A DNA stretch of 64,000 nt, taken from contig ONEG01000009.1 in the NCBI GenBank assembly GCA_900316845.1, positions 1 through 64,000 of the forward strand, given 5' to 3'. Every line of letters begins with the position of its first letter. Positions within the stretch are counted from its first letter, which is position 1. The stretch comes from an uncultured Bacteroidales bacterium. Its GTDB lineage: Bacteria > Bacteroidota > Bacteroidia > Bacteroidales > Paludibacteraceae. The notes beneath the pieces were generated by a model. That model saw only the letters and a list, made by a program, of their open reading frames with translations. It was not told the origin of the DNA and searched no databases. Below are positions 14,212-21,430 of this stretch, one piece after another. The translations under genes were made by a program, and so were the position numbers.

Positions 14212-15250
14212 ATAATTCTTTGGCGGCTGCTAAGGATTTTTGTAATTGGCGCAGAAGAACCTCTTTGGATGGCAGTTCTGTCAGATATTGCGCTACCCGG
14301 ATGCCCGACTTATCCAATTGAAGCAAGTTTATCTGTTCCTCGCTTCCTTCCGTACACAATAGTAATCCAAGCGGCGACTCTTCGCCCGGCTGCATCTCAT
14401 TCTGTTCCAACCAACGCAGATACAACTCCATTTGACCCTTATACTGCGCCTTGAAACGTCCGAGTTTGAGGTCTATAGCAATCAAACGATGCAACTTGCG
14501 GTGATAGAATAGCAGATCCAAATAAAAGTCCTCGCCGTCAATGATCATTCGTTTCTGGCGTTCCACAAACGTAAAGCCGTTGCCCAATTCCATGATAAAC
14601 TGCTCTAAATGTGCAACCAGACTATCTTCCAACGATTTCTCCGAATACATACCTTTGAGACCTGTAAACTCCAAGAAATAAGGGCTCTTGAACACCAAAT
14701 CCGGCGACAGAGTCTCGTTATCGCGCAAATCAGCCAGTTCTTGCTTGATCAGTTCCTCCGGTTTTGTAGCAATCGCTGTGCGTTCATACAACATGCCATC
14801 AATCTTGGCTTGGAGCGTTCTTACACTCCACATCTCATTTGCTGCCATAGTAAGATAGAACTCTCGTTGGAGTTCATCTTTAATCGGCATAACTATCACA
14901 AAATGAGACCATGACAATTTTGACAACAGTGTTGACACAATTTGAAAATCGGGAAATAGCTGGGCAAATTGCATCATTCGCCGGATGGTTCTCTCTTCAA
15001 ATCCCTTCGTTCCGTACTCCTCTTGCAATTGTCGCGCCACTGTTGCGACAATTTGCTTGCCATATTCAGCACGCTCGTTATTCAGCACATCGCGATTGAT
15101 GCGGTCACCGATATGCCAATACATCATCGTCAACTCATAATTGGCTGTAGCTGCTACGTGTGAACGCGCGGTATCGATTATCTTCCGCAAGTCACCGAGT
15201 AGTTCCGCAGAAACTATTTCGGTCGGATTGATTTTCTCTATATCTGCCAT
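14198..15250 (-). CDS. DUF1016 (YhcG-type) PD-(D/E)XK nuclease-like protein (350 aa)
   Basis: Residues 10-150 form the DUF1016 N-terminal helical domain (MMYWHIGDRINRDVL, EYGKQIVATVARQL, FEERTIRRMMQF). The C-terminal domain has the nuclease pattern: 'GEDFYLDLLFYHRKLHRLIAIDLKLGRFKAQYKGQMELYL', with D in 'LDLLFY' and D-L-K as the catalytic core. Such proteins occur as stand-alone nucleases, often in defence-rich or recombination-hotspot regions and sometimes beside restriction systems; none is here. It has its own promoter. The C-terminus ends in the small tandem repeat at 14171-14211. Confidence 0.9.
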   Translation of the reverse strand: MADIEKINPTEIVSAELLGDLRKIIDTARSHVAATANYELTMMYWHIGDRINRDVLNNERAEYGKQIVATVARQLQEEYGTKGFEERTIRRMMQFAQLFPDFQIVSTLLSKLSWSHFVIVMPIKDELQREFYLTMAANEMWSVRTLQAKIDGMLYERTAIATKPEELIKQELADLRDNETLSPDLVFKSPYFLEFTGLKGMYSEKSLEDSLVAHLEQFIMELGNGFTFVERQKRMIIDGEDFYLDLLFYHRKLHRLIAIDLKLGRFKAQYKGQMELYLRWLEQNEMQPGEESPLGLLLCTEGSEEQINLLQLDKSGIRVAQYLTELPSKEVLLRQLQKSLAAAKELSTER

Positions 15251-15339
15251 AATGCTATTGTTTCATAAAGTGTTGGCTGCAAACTGCAAATATCTATATC
15301 AATAAGCTTTTGTAGAACTATGTTTTACAAAAGTGCGTG

Positions 15340-15370
15340 CAAAGATACAACTTTTTTTTAACATATGCAA
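15340..15370 (-). promoter_or_regulatory. Promoter of the DUF1016 gene
   Basis: On the minus strand TTG (15370-15368) and TATCTTTG (15347-15340) are 20 bp apart; the gene starts about 90 bp downstream. Confidence 0.7.
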
Positions 15371-15415
15371 ATTTATTTGCAGGAAGAGAGCATTTTAGGC
15401 AGAAACAGATGGAAG

Positions 15416-15457
15416 AAATGAACCCACACAGATGTGCAATTCTGCAATTTATGCAAT
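15416..15457 (+). repeat. 42-bp repeat, left copy (candidate terminal inverted repeat)
   Basis: It begins AAATGAACCC and ends in GATGTGCAATTCTGCAAT plus an ATGCAAT word. 37 of 42 positions match the inverse of 20099-20140. The inner part is itself three tandem copies of an 8-9 nt TGCAATT word. Both copies point inward. Confidence 0.65.
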
Positions 15458-15489
15458 CGAGGCGACCAAACGGTCGCCCCGAAAGCGAA

Positions 15490-17823
15490 TTATTGCAGGC
15501 GTTTCCAGTGACCATCGGCGGTTTTGTCGATGCGGTTGAGTTTGCGCCAGCGACAGAGAAGCGAGTTGATACTGGTTGGCGTGACCGATTGACCTTTGCG
15601 GGCACGGAGCTTGATGAGATCGGCGGTGGCGAACTCCTGCGGAAGGAGAGCGAGGAGTGACGAGGCGGAACCACGTTCGCCGGAGATGATGTCCAAAGCA
15701 CCGGTCAGTTCTTGCTCCATCTGTTCGCCCCAGAGTTCCATCTGATTGCGGAACACATATTCGGCAACCCACTCGGCAAAAGATGCGACGGTCTTGGTGA
15801 ACTTGCGGTTTTCGAGGAGATAGCAGAGCATTCCTGCACGGAAACCGATGACACCTGCACGACGACGGAGTGTATCCATGGCGTGAGAGTCTGCATCAAT
15901 GGCTTGTTGGCGTTTGGTTTCGAGCCATTTTGCTATCGTCTCATTCAGTTGCGGACAAACGAGTGTTCCTTGTTCTGCGTCCAGCTGACGTGCCCAGCGG
16001 ATGATCTCGGCGCGCTCGGATTCGGTATAAGGCGCAAAAACGGGAATTTCCGTAAAAGAGGTGTCCGGCAGTTGCGCAAAACAAACACGTGTTGCTAAGC
16101 CGTTTTCGAGGTCTTTGAAGAAGCGTTTCATGCTGTTGGGCGTGCCCGTCAGAAGCAGGTTATAATAGACCTTAATGTGCGCATTGAACGAAGCATCGGA
16201 CATATAGGCTTGACCGTATTCCGCGTTATCAAAGGCCAAACGGTAGATGTCGCTTTTCTGCGACCAGACACCGGCTCGTTCGGACTTGACCAGCGTGTCC
16301 ATTTCCTCACCGATGCCGATGAGGTGTTTGCCTTCGGCATACGTGAGGAGTTGCAGGAGTTTTGCGATGGAGATAGCCACGCCGTTATTGCGCGGACAAG
16401 CATGGGGATCCTCCGGTTGGTTCTTGCTGTTCTTCGAGGCGCGCAGTTTCTCCTTGTAGGCTTGCTCTTTCTCGCGCTCGATGGCATCTTGTTCGTTGAT
16501 GGGAGTGAGGAGCAGATCGAGCGGTTTGCGAATGAAGGATTTACCACTTGCAGCCGGAGCGGTGATACAGGAGAAGAAAGACAGCGATTGCTCTTGACGG
16601 TCAAGGTACTCGAAACGGATGCGTGTTGCCAACGTGCCGAGGATAGGCAGACTTGCAATGACCATCGCCGGTCGATAGTCTTCCGGCAAGCGGCGGCAAA
16701 CCAACCTCAGCAATCGTGGAAGTTCCGGGAGCGGTAAGTCACAACCCCTCTCCATCTCTCCTTTCAAGGGAGAGAGTTGTTCACGCTCGCAGATGGCTAT
16801 GGACGATTGCAGGACGACGGGAATCTGCGACTTGCGCGGACGACCGATAGCGGAACTGATCACGCCTTTGCGCTCGCTCTCTGACAGCCCGAAATCGGGC
16901 AAAACACGGAGCAATAAATCAGCGTTGAAATCGCAGATATAGCGCATATAGTTGGCAAGGGAGAAATAGACTGTGTTGCGCTCGCCCACTATTGCTCCCC
17001 CGGCATTTCCCGTAGCCACCATTAGCTGCTCAATGATGTCGGCATACGGAATACCGCGATACCTCATCTCCTCATCTCCTGCCTCGCGATGTCCTGTGCT
17101 CGCGAGTTCCGCGAGCGAGTTTTCCGTCTCTCGGTGTCCTGTGCTCGGCACCTCCGTTGCCGAGTTCCCTTCCACGTGTGCCGGTAGTGCCAATCTTTCT
17201 TCTTTTGCAGGGCGATTGAATCGCCCGCTCTCTTCGTTCATTTTGTCCGCATTATATGCGGACGTAGAGAACAATCCCTCCCTGTCTTCATAGAGTATAT
17301 ACTCTCTCGGCACCACATAGCTTGCCCGCGCCAAATCTTTCGTCACCGCGTCGTACTCCTTGATCCCAAGTACCTGTGCCATCCGCATCTGTGCCGCCTC
17401 AATGCTCTCTCCATGCTCTCTCTTCCCGATCACTCGCAACCCATGTCCGCTCGCCGTGATAGCCACCAGCACAATCCCGTTCTTGCGTAGAAATTTGTCT
17501 CTCTCCCCTTGTGGGGAGAGTTGGAGAGGGGTTATTTCCCTCGGATTGTCCACATGATCCACGTCCAACATGGCGAGACCGGATGGCGTTGCATCGGCGG
17601 AGATGCGCTTGCCGTTCTTAAAAGAGGCGGCGTGCGGAATGATGACCGGCAGACGACGTTTGAGGGCTTGCTTGCGGTCGTTGTAGTCCGGCGCGTTGGG
17701 ATCGAGCGCGGCTATACGACGGCAGATGTCAGACACTTCGGGACTGTCAATCAGCTCGTCCCATTTCTCTTTACTACATAATTGCGGTACTCCCGCATTC
17801 ACTTTTTCTTGATAACAAATCAT
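15490..17823 (-). CDS. VirE-N/BT4734-like and DUF3987 protein (777 aa)
   Basis: Residues 1-190 match the VirE N-terminal/BT4734-like domain (SADATPSGLAMLDVDHVDNP; VAITASGHGLRVIGK; ARASYVVP), which resembles a primase catalytic core. Residues about 380-700 are DUF3987, with a P-loop 'APAASGKSF' near 421-430 and 'HLIGIGEEMDTL'. This combination is widespread in Bacteroidales loci and is thought to be primase-helicase-like, but its role is not established. Three in-frame low-complexity insertions stand out: two hairpin-type (LSPQGERD near 17498-17533, LSPLKGEMERG near 16745-16780) and a duplicated 'STGHRE' unit (17085-17165). It is last in its leftward operon. Confidence 0.85.
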   Translation of the reverse strand: MICYQEKVNAGVPQLCSKEKWDELIDSPEVSDICRRIAALDPNAPDYNDRKQALKRRLPVIIPHAASFKNGKRISADATPSGLAMLDVDHVDNPREITPLQLSPQGERDKFLRKNGIVLVAITASGHGLRVIGKREHGESIEAAQMRMAQVLGIKEYDAVTKDLARASYVVPREYILYEDREGLFSTSAYNADKMNEESGRFNRPAKEERLALPAHVEGNSATEVPSTGHRETENSLAELASTGHREAGDEEMRYRGIPYADIIEQLMVATGNAGGAIVGERNTVYFSLANYMRYICDFNADLLLRVLPDFGLSESERKGVISSAIGRPRKSQIPVVLQSSIAICEREQLSPLKGEMERGCDLPLPELPRLLRLVCRRLPEDYRPAMVIASLPILGTLATRIRFEYLDRQEQSLSFFSCITAPAASGKSFIRKPLDLLLTPINEQDAIEREKEQAYKEKLRASKNSKNQPEDPHACPRNNGVAISIAKLLQLLTYAEGKHLIGIGEEMDTLVKSERAGVWSQKSDIYRLAFDNAEYGQAYMSDASFNAHIKVYYNLLLTGTPNSMKRFFKDLENGLATRVCFAQLPDTSFTEIPVFAPYTESERAEIIRWARQLDAEQGTLVCPQLNETIAKWLETKRQQAIDADSHAMDTLRRRAGVIGFRAGMLCYLLENRKFTKTVASFAEWVAEYVFRNQMELWGEQMEQELTGALDIISGERGSASSLLALLPQEFATADLIKLRARKGQSVTPTSINSLLCRWRKLNRIDKTADGHWKRLQ
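16745..16780. repeat. CTCTCCC-type hairpin inserted in frame
   Basis: CTCTCC..TTTCAAGGGAGAG forms a small stem inside the DUF3987 gene and reads LSPLKGEMERG on the coding strand. Related elements lie at 17498-17533 and 28463-28505. Confidence 0.6.
17085..17165. repeat. Duplicated 'STGHRE' coding unit
   Basis: Within the DUF3987 gene the protein words EVPSTGHRETENS and ELASTGHREAGDE are adjacent imperfect copies, a 45-nt-scale duplication in a disordered linker. Confidence 0.55.
17498..17533. repeat. CTCTCCCC-type hairpin inserted in frame
   Basis: CTCTCCCC-TTGT-GGGGAGAG followed by a partial copy, read in frame as LQLSPQGERD. It sits between the conserved 'DVDHVDNP' and 'VAITASG' motifs of the VirE-N domain. 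Confidence 0.6.
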
Positions 17824-17894
17824 AATATAATTTTCCTTAATTTTTGATAATTTTCGACTATAAAAAGTCTTCTCTCCGTCAATTTGCCCGGCAT

Positions 17895-18272
17895 TTAATG
17901 CCGGACATTTTTGCTCTTCTCAGCGTTCCATTTGCCCTTGTCACGAGTATTCTCGCCAACATGGTGTATCTCGGCATGGTCTTCGGGATAGAGTTTGCGT
18001 TGGCGGATGGCACGCTTGTGCACGGCGCGTTGCATGGCTTTCCATTGCTCCTCGGTCACTTCGAGCTTGTCAATACAATGGACGTTGTAGATATCGCAAT
18101 CTGCCATCCACGGATTCATGGTCATGCGGCAGTGCGTCTTGAGAGGTATTCCACGTACACCGGTCACCTTTCCTGTCTCGGTGTAGAAGGGGCAGTCCGT
18201 GCTACACGGACTACCACCTTTCCTAAGAGCGATTAACAGCATGAGTTCATTTACCATTTGACGATTTACCAT
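17895..18272 (-). CDS. Hypothetical Cys/His-containing protein (125 aa)
   Basis: Between the DUF3987 gene and the 132-aa gene. The core is 'GGSPCSTDCPFYTETGKVTGVRGIPLKTHCRM', with three Cys, and 'CDIYNVHCIDK', so a metal-binding site is possible. A basic C-terminal helix follows (EQWKAMQRAVHKRAIRQRKL). The first residues (MVNRQMVNEL) come from the short tandem repeat at 18246-18282, and the true start may be one of the internal Met codons. The 26-bp overlap with the upstream gene is also made by that repeat. No family recognised. Confidence 0.6.
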   Translation of the reverse strand: MVNRQMVNELMLLIALRKGGSPCSTDCPFYTETGKVTGVRGIPLKTHCRMTMNPWMADCDIYNVHCIDKLEVTEEQWKAMQRAVHKRAIRQRKLYPEDHAEIHHVGENTRDKGKWNAEKSKNVRH

Positions 18273-18282
18273 TTACGATTTT
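18246..18282. repeat. ATGGTAA-type heptanucleotide repeat at a gene junction
   Basis: On the plus strand CATTTAC/CATTTGA/CGATTTAC/CATTTAC follow one another. On the coding strand it gives the last codons of one gene (IVNGKSSNGK) and the first of the next (MVNRQMVNEL). Confidence 0.65.
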
Positions 18283-18645
18283 CAAAGCACGGATAGCTTC
18301 TACCACTTTCGACAGATCCATCTCACAGAGGTTGTCGCCCATCTGCTCCACTTGCTGCGCAAGGATGTCGGCGAGTTCACGACCGGTAGCGTAATCCTCA
18401 TGCGGGATATACAACTCCAGTTTGATGTGGTTGGCATTGGCGGACACTTTGCCGTTCTTGGATTTGTCCAGTACCTGCCAGTGGAGTTCTGGATGGATCT
18501 CGTGCGGTTTTGCACCACGTTCGGTAAAGGTGAACTTGTCTTCCTCGCTGCGGAAGAGTGTTCCTTTACGGCTGTCCATCACTTGCAAGTCACCTTGCTT
18601 CATCAGCGTGACTAAGTCCACGCATAAATTAATTGATTTCTTCAT
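18247..18645 (-). CDS. Hypothetical protein of the DUF3987 operon (132 aa)
   Basis: I start at the ATG at 18643-18645 (MKKSINLCVDLVTLMKQGDLQVMDSRKG...), as the upstream extension overlaps the promoter. It has 'HPELHWQVLDKSKNGKVSANANHIKLELYIPHEDYATGRELADILAQQ', a mixed alpha/beta pattern. The first gene of the operon leading to DUF3987, it is probably functionally linked to it, but no domain is recognised. The last ten residues come from a heptanucleotide repeat. Confidence 0.6.
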   Translation of the reverse strand: MKKSINLCVDLVTLMKQGDLQVMDSRKGTLFRSEEDKFTFTERGAKPHEIHPELHWQVLDKSKNGKVSANANHIKLELYIPHEDYATGRELADILAQQVEQMGDNLCEMDLSKVVEAIRALKIVNGKSSNGK

Positions 18646-18762
18646 TGCGAAAATTGTTTGTGCTGAAGCCTGATGGTGAATGCATTCGTGGGTACCCAAG
18701 CCCGCCAAACTTTTCGCGTGTTAATAATATTGTTTACGTGTCTCTCATCTCGAAAGACGCTG

Positions 18763-18793
18763 CAAAAGTACAACAAAAAAAGCAGCCACACAA
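18763..18793 (-). promoter_or_regulatory. Promoter of the DUF3987 operon
   Basis: On the minus strand TTG (18793-18791) and TACTTTTG (18770-18763) are 20 bp apart. It overlaps the terminator of the upstream 369-aa gene. Confidence 0.7.
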
Positions 18794-18808
18794 CTTGTGA
18801 CTGCTTTT
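18778..18808 (-). terminator. Terminator of the 369-aa gene
   Basis: AGCAG and CTGCT with CACA and TGTG form a stem around CAACT; on the minus strand a run of seven T follows. Confidence 0.7.
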
Positions 18809-18878
18809 CGGCAATAAACGGAAATAACTTTTTTATTTTCGGAAATTATCGGAAATTTTTCTCGGAAGTTTTCGGCAA

Positions 18879-19988
18879 TTACTTTTTATCTCTTGCGTCT
18901 CTAAAATTCCGCTCGGAATAGGGCAATTCTCCGAAATAATCTACTATCGCTCGGTATATCTTAGACGTCTGCATTCCCCGAGTTCCCAAATAGCCCAAAG
19001 CCTCATTCGTGCGGATCACTTTCCAAAGCCCCACCGCAGTACCTTTACAAGCCGTACGTAACTCCGAAATCACTTTACTCTCTTTCTTTTCCTCATAGCA
19101 CTCATCGGTCAAGAGGGAGAAACGTGCATCGGAAGGGGATTGTGCAGAATTGATGATGGGGTCATTATCCGCGCCATATTCAATCTGCCATAATTCCATC
19201 TTATAATCGACGGCATCGAATACATAATTATATAAAACTTCGATCTCTTCGTTCGAAAGGCGGTCAAAATCACATAACTTCAACTTAACCAAGTGATTCC
19301 AATCTTTCTTCAAGCGCTCCAATACCTCCCGAGCTTTTTCTATTCCTCGATGTGCTATTACGTATCCTAAATTCTCTTCTAATGATAATTTATTCACCTT
19401 AGGTAACTCAATATATTTATCAGACCTTGGACTTAGCGCGGACAACAACTCGGCTCTCCTGTAATTCGAGAGAAAGGTCTCCCATTTCGCTATTCCTCGG
19501 GCAGGCAGGTGGTCAGCAAACCACAAAGCACGCTTTTCGCGAACCTCATTCAGAACAAAATTTATCAGTTCCTCATAATCGTCCCGCTTCTCCTCAATCT
19601 CCCGCGCGAACTTTCCGATTATTACATATTTCTCAGTTAACCCATGCGGGATTTCGCACCATGCCAACGGAGCATTGTATAGGCCTATAATATGCGCCAA
19701 TATTACTGCATCATAACCATCGGTGACACGGCTCCAATCTAACTCCTCTTTATGCGCTATACATAACTCTGCCAATATGTGGCGGAGCAAGATATGATCA
19801 TCTCTTTGCTCCTTGAAATAATCTGTATAATACATTCCTGTTTGATCATCGTAAGACAAATCTGTGGGATACTCATCGTCGTATGGCTTGTATGGCGCTT
19901 GTTGTAATAGCTCCCTCATTTCGGATATGCTCAGAAAATCACCATGTTCTTTCTTAACTTCCAATTCTTCAAAATCGTATTCTTTCAT
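18879..19988 (-). CDS. Hypothetical protein (369 aa)
   Basis: A large acidic soluble protein with no signal peptide or membrane segment. The N-terminal half is rich in Tyr, Asp and Glu (YDDEYPTDLSYDDQTGMYYTDYF). The centre is helical (EKRDDYEELINFVLNEVREKRALWF; RRAELLSAL). The end 'TSKIYRAIVDYFGELPYSERNFRDARDKK' looks like a small helical DNA-binding or interaction module seen in other Bacteroidales hypothetical proteins. It is a single-gene unit with its own promoter and terminator, inside the segment bracketed by 42-bp inverted repeats. Confidence 0.7.
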   Translation of the reverse strand: MKEYDFEELEVKKEHGDFLSISEMRELLQQAPYKPYDDEYPTDLSYDDQTGMYYTDYFKEQRDDHILLRHILAELCIAHKEELDWSRVTDGYDAVILAHIIGLYNAPLAWCEIPHGLTEKYVIIGKFAREIEEKRDDYEELINFVLNEVREKRALWFADHLPARGIAKWETFLSNYRRAELLSALSPRSDKYIELPKVNKLSLEENLGYVIAHRGIEKAREVLERLKKDWNHLVKLKLCDFDRLSNEEIEVLYNYVFDAVDYKMELWQIEYGADNDPIINSAQSPSDARFSLLTDECYEEKKESKVISELRTACKGTAVGLWKVIRTNEALGYLGTRGMQTSKIYRAIVDYFGELPYSERNFRDARDKK

Positions 19989-20015
19989 ATTCTTCTTTTA
20001 ATTCTAATTTGGCTG

Positions 20016-20046
20016 CAAAGGTACAAAAAAAATCTGATATATACAA
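20016..20046 (-). promoter_or_regulatory. Promoter of the 369-aa gene
   Basis: On the minus strand TTG (20046-20044) and TACCTTTG (20023-20016) are 20 bp apart. Confidence 0.75.
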
Positions 20047-20098
20047 GTTTTGGAGCAAGAAAATGATAGCAAATATTTGGACGCGAGGATGAGGTAGA

Positions 20099-20140
20099 AT
20101 TGCATGGATTGCAGAATTGCACATCCATGCGGGTTCATTT
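20099..20140 (-). repeat. 42-bp repeat, right copy (candidate terminal inverted repeat)
   Basis: Read on the minus strand it starts AAATGAACCC at 20140 and matches 15416-15457 at 37 of 42 positions. The surrounding 19989-20431 has no gene: it holds this repeat, a pure A/T tract (about 20150-20180), the partial third copy and the promoter at 20258-20289. Confidence 0.65.
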
Positions 20141-20199
20141 TATGGACATTATATATAATATAATATATTATATTATTATAATGAGGATTTTATCAAGCT

Positions 20200-20231
20200 A
20201 CACAGTTGTGCAATTCTGCAATTTATGCAAT
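20200..20231 (+). repeat. Partial third copy of the 42-bp repeat
   Basis: It contains the 24-bp inner word of the left copy exactly (20208-20231) and lies 26 bp upstream of the -33 of the next promoter, so an operator role is also possible. Confidence 0.6.
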
Positions 20232-20257
20232 TTTTTGAAAAATTTTTGTGAAAAAAT

Positions 20258-20289
20258 TTGGAAAAAGTAAAATGTTCATCGTATCTTTG
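20258..20289 (+). promoter_or_regulatory. Promoter of the 20432 gene
   Basis: TTG at 20258-20260 and TATCTTTG at 20282-20289, 21 bp apart, with a leader of about 135 nt before the gene. Confidence 0.65.
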
Positions 20290-20381
20290 CACCGGATTTT
20301 GAAAATAACCTCGTGGTGTCCCAAGTGCGCATAGGGACTACCACGGGATTATATCGGATCTAAATCACTCCAATCAGCACA

Positions 20382-20404
20382 CGTCGCGCTGACGTCACGC
20401 TGAG
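20382..20404 (+). repeat. Short 11-nt tandem repeat (CGCTGACGTC)
   Basis: Two adjacent 11-nt units around GCGCTGACG/TCACGCTGAG in the leader of the 20432 gene. A related 11-nt array lies at 62691-62731. Confidence 0.4.
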
Positions 20405-20431
20405 ATTATTAACAACCTAAACCCCAAAATT

Positions 20432-20734
20432 ATGGCAAAATTCAAACCTATCGAACTCATCAAAGAGCTCCGTGGAAAACTCTGTTCCCACTCGGACATC
20501 TACTTCCAACGACGGGCTCGAACGCTTTGCACCGGCAAAATCTGCAACCCGCGTACCAAGCCCTTCTCCGCCGAAGAACTCGTACGACAGGCAAAGTTCA
20601 CCCAAGCGCGAGCCGCCGTCAAAGCACTCACCCAAGAGCAGATCTCAGACTACGAGACCGCCTTCAAGAACCAGAAGAAGTACGTATCTCTCCAGGGCTA
20701 CATGTTCGCTCAGGAGTACGCCAAACTCGTCTAA
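20432..20734 (+). CDS. Conserved hypothetical protein (100 aa)
   Basis: A small basic protein with 'RARTLCTGKICNPRTKPFSAEELVRQAKFTQARAAVKAL', then 'ISDYETAFKNQKKYVSLQGYMFAQEYAKL'. The same architecture (a basic strand region, then two helices ending in a Tyr/Trp-rich segment) is visible in the damaged gene at 20774-21012, so the two are probably paralogues. Such pairs are, to my knowledge, usual companions of the VirE-N/DUF3987 gene in Bacteroidales; the function is unknown. Confidence 0.7.
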   Translation: MAKFKPIELIKELRGKLCSHSDIYFQRRARTLCTGKICNPRTKPFSAEELVRQAKFTQARAAVKALTQEQISDYETAFKNQKKYVSLQGYMFAQEYAKLV

Positions 20735-20773
20735 AAGAACGTATCAACCCATCAAACCAAACCTTTAACTATT

Positions 20774-21012
20774 ATGGCAAGTGTAACTTATTCAGCCGGA
20801 ATTGATCATGTGTCCGGCGCATTGTCCAAACCCGGTAAGAGCGGTCAGCACAGCTGCGAGAAGATGTTGCTGAGCGCAGTCATGACCTGTCGAAGATCAC
20901 GACCGACCAGCAGACCTTCATCGCGCAGAAGAACGAGCCGAACGGCGCAAAGACCATGAAACAATGGTACTGGCGCGTCTGCGGCGCGGAGTGGGATCAG
21001 CAGCACGCGTAG
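20774..21012 (+). pseudogene. Damaged paralogue of the 20432 gene
   Basis: The first frame (from the ATG at 20774) encodes MASVTYSAGIDHVSGALSKP and ends in Arg/Ser-rich nonsense. A second frame, shifted by one, continues with good protein sequence from about 20878 (RSHDLSKITTDQQTFIAQKN ... KQWYWRVCGAEWDQQHA) to the TAG at 21010-21012. Compared with the neighbouring paralogue, a central segment of about 30 residues is missing at the junction. A deletion with frameshift is the simplest reading; programmed frameshifting is less likely because no slippery site is seen. Confidence 0.6.
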
Positions 21013-21021
21013 TCGCGTGCT
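21002..21021. other. 8-bp perfect hairpin over the pseudogene stop
   Basis: AGCACGCG and CGCGTGCT around TAGT, the loop containing the stop codon. No T tract follows. Confidence 0.5.
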
Positions 21022-21022
21022 C

Positions 21023-21059
21023 TCCCCACCGGGTGCACTACGTTAGCGCCCGTTGGGGA
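21023..21059. other. Long REP-like hairpin
   Basis: TCCCCA-C-CGGGTGC pairs with GCGCCCG-T-TGGGGA (13 pairs with one mismatch and one G-T) around a 9-nt loop. No gene or T tract follows; it looks like a REP-type palindrome. Confidence 0.5.
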
Positions 21060-21072
21060 CCCCAGATGGGAG

Positions 21073-21107
21073 AATTAAAAATTAAGAATTAAAAATTAAG
21101 AATTATG
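21073..21107 (+). repeat. AATTAAA/AATTAAG heptanucleotide repeat
   Basis: Five 7-nt units alternating AATTAAA and AATTAAG; the last runs into the ATG of the next gene. Similar arrays lie at 24340-24373 and 50902-50931. Confidence 0.75.
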
Positions 21108-21308
21108 AGTAAGCAGCAGATCTACAAGATGGTAGTAACCATCACGACCGCTATCGTGACGTGTGTGGCGATTGCGTTGGGGTTGAGTTCCTGCAACGTC
21201 ACCCGAACGGTAACGACCCGCAGCGAGGCTTGGCAGAAAGGCGACACCTCTGTGGTCATTCAGACCAAGACCATCGAAACCTACGATGCTTCGAAGAAGG
21301 GTCTATAG
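21105..21308 (+). CDS. Small lipoprotein-like hypothetical protein (67 aa)
   Basis: An N-terminal hydrophobic helix (about residues 9-27) ends in 'LGLSSCNVT', which fits a lipobox. The short tail has 'TVTTRSEAWQKGDTSVVIQTKTIETYDASKK', beta-prone. Proteins of this shape accompany the DUF3987 cluster in Bacteroidales, sometimes near an amidase that is absent here. Its start codon is formed by the end of a heptanucleotide repeat. Confidence 0.6.
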   Translation: MSKQQIYKMVVTITTAIVTCVAIALGLSSCNVTRTVTTRSEAWQKGDTSVVIQTKTIETYDASKKGL

Positions 21309-21311
21309 GTA

Positions 21312-21332
21312 ATCCGCCATGCATAGGCGGAT
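21312..21332. other. Hairpin after the small lipoprotein gene
   Basis: ATCCGCC and GGCGGAT around ATGCATA. No T tract, so a weak terminator or RNA-stabilising stem. Confidence 0.45.
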
Positions 21333-21375
21333 ACAGGAGAAAAAGCGAAAAAAATGCGAAAAGTGGCATACACTC

Positions 21376-21406
21376 TTGTGTATGTCATTTTTTTTTTGTA
21401 ATTTTG
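21376..21406 (+). promoter_or_regulatory. Promoter of ffh
   Basis: TTG at 21376-21378 and TAATTTTG at 21399-21406, 20 bp apart; the gene starts 24 bp after the -7 element with an AGGAG at 21421-21425. Confidence 0.8.
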
Positions 21407-21430
21407 CAGCCAAATTAAATTAGGAGTAAA

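Noticed and set aside
15416..20140. Calling the inverted-repeat segment a transposon
   Set aside because: No transposase is inside and only a weak, offset 5-bp ATGGA match flanks it, so I report it only as a candidate.
20774..21012. Programmed -1 frameshifting in the companion gene
   Set aside because: No slippery heptamer or downstream pseudoknot is seen and a central segment is missing, so a deletion is simpler.
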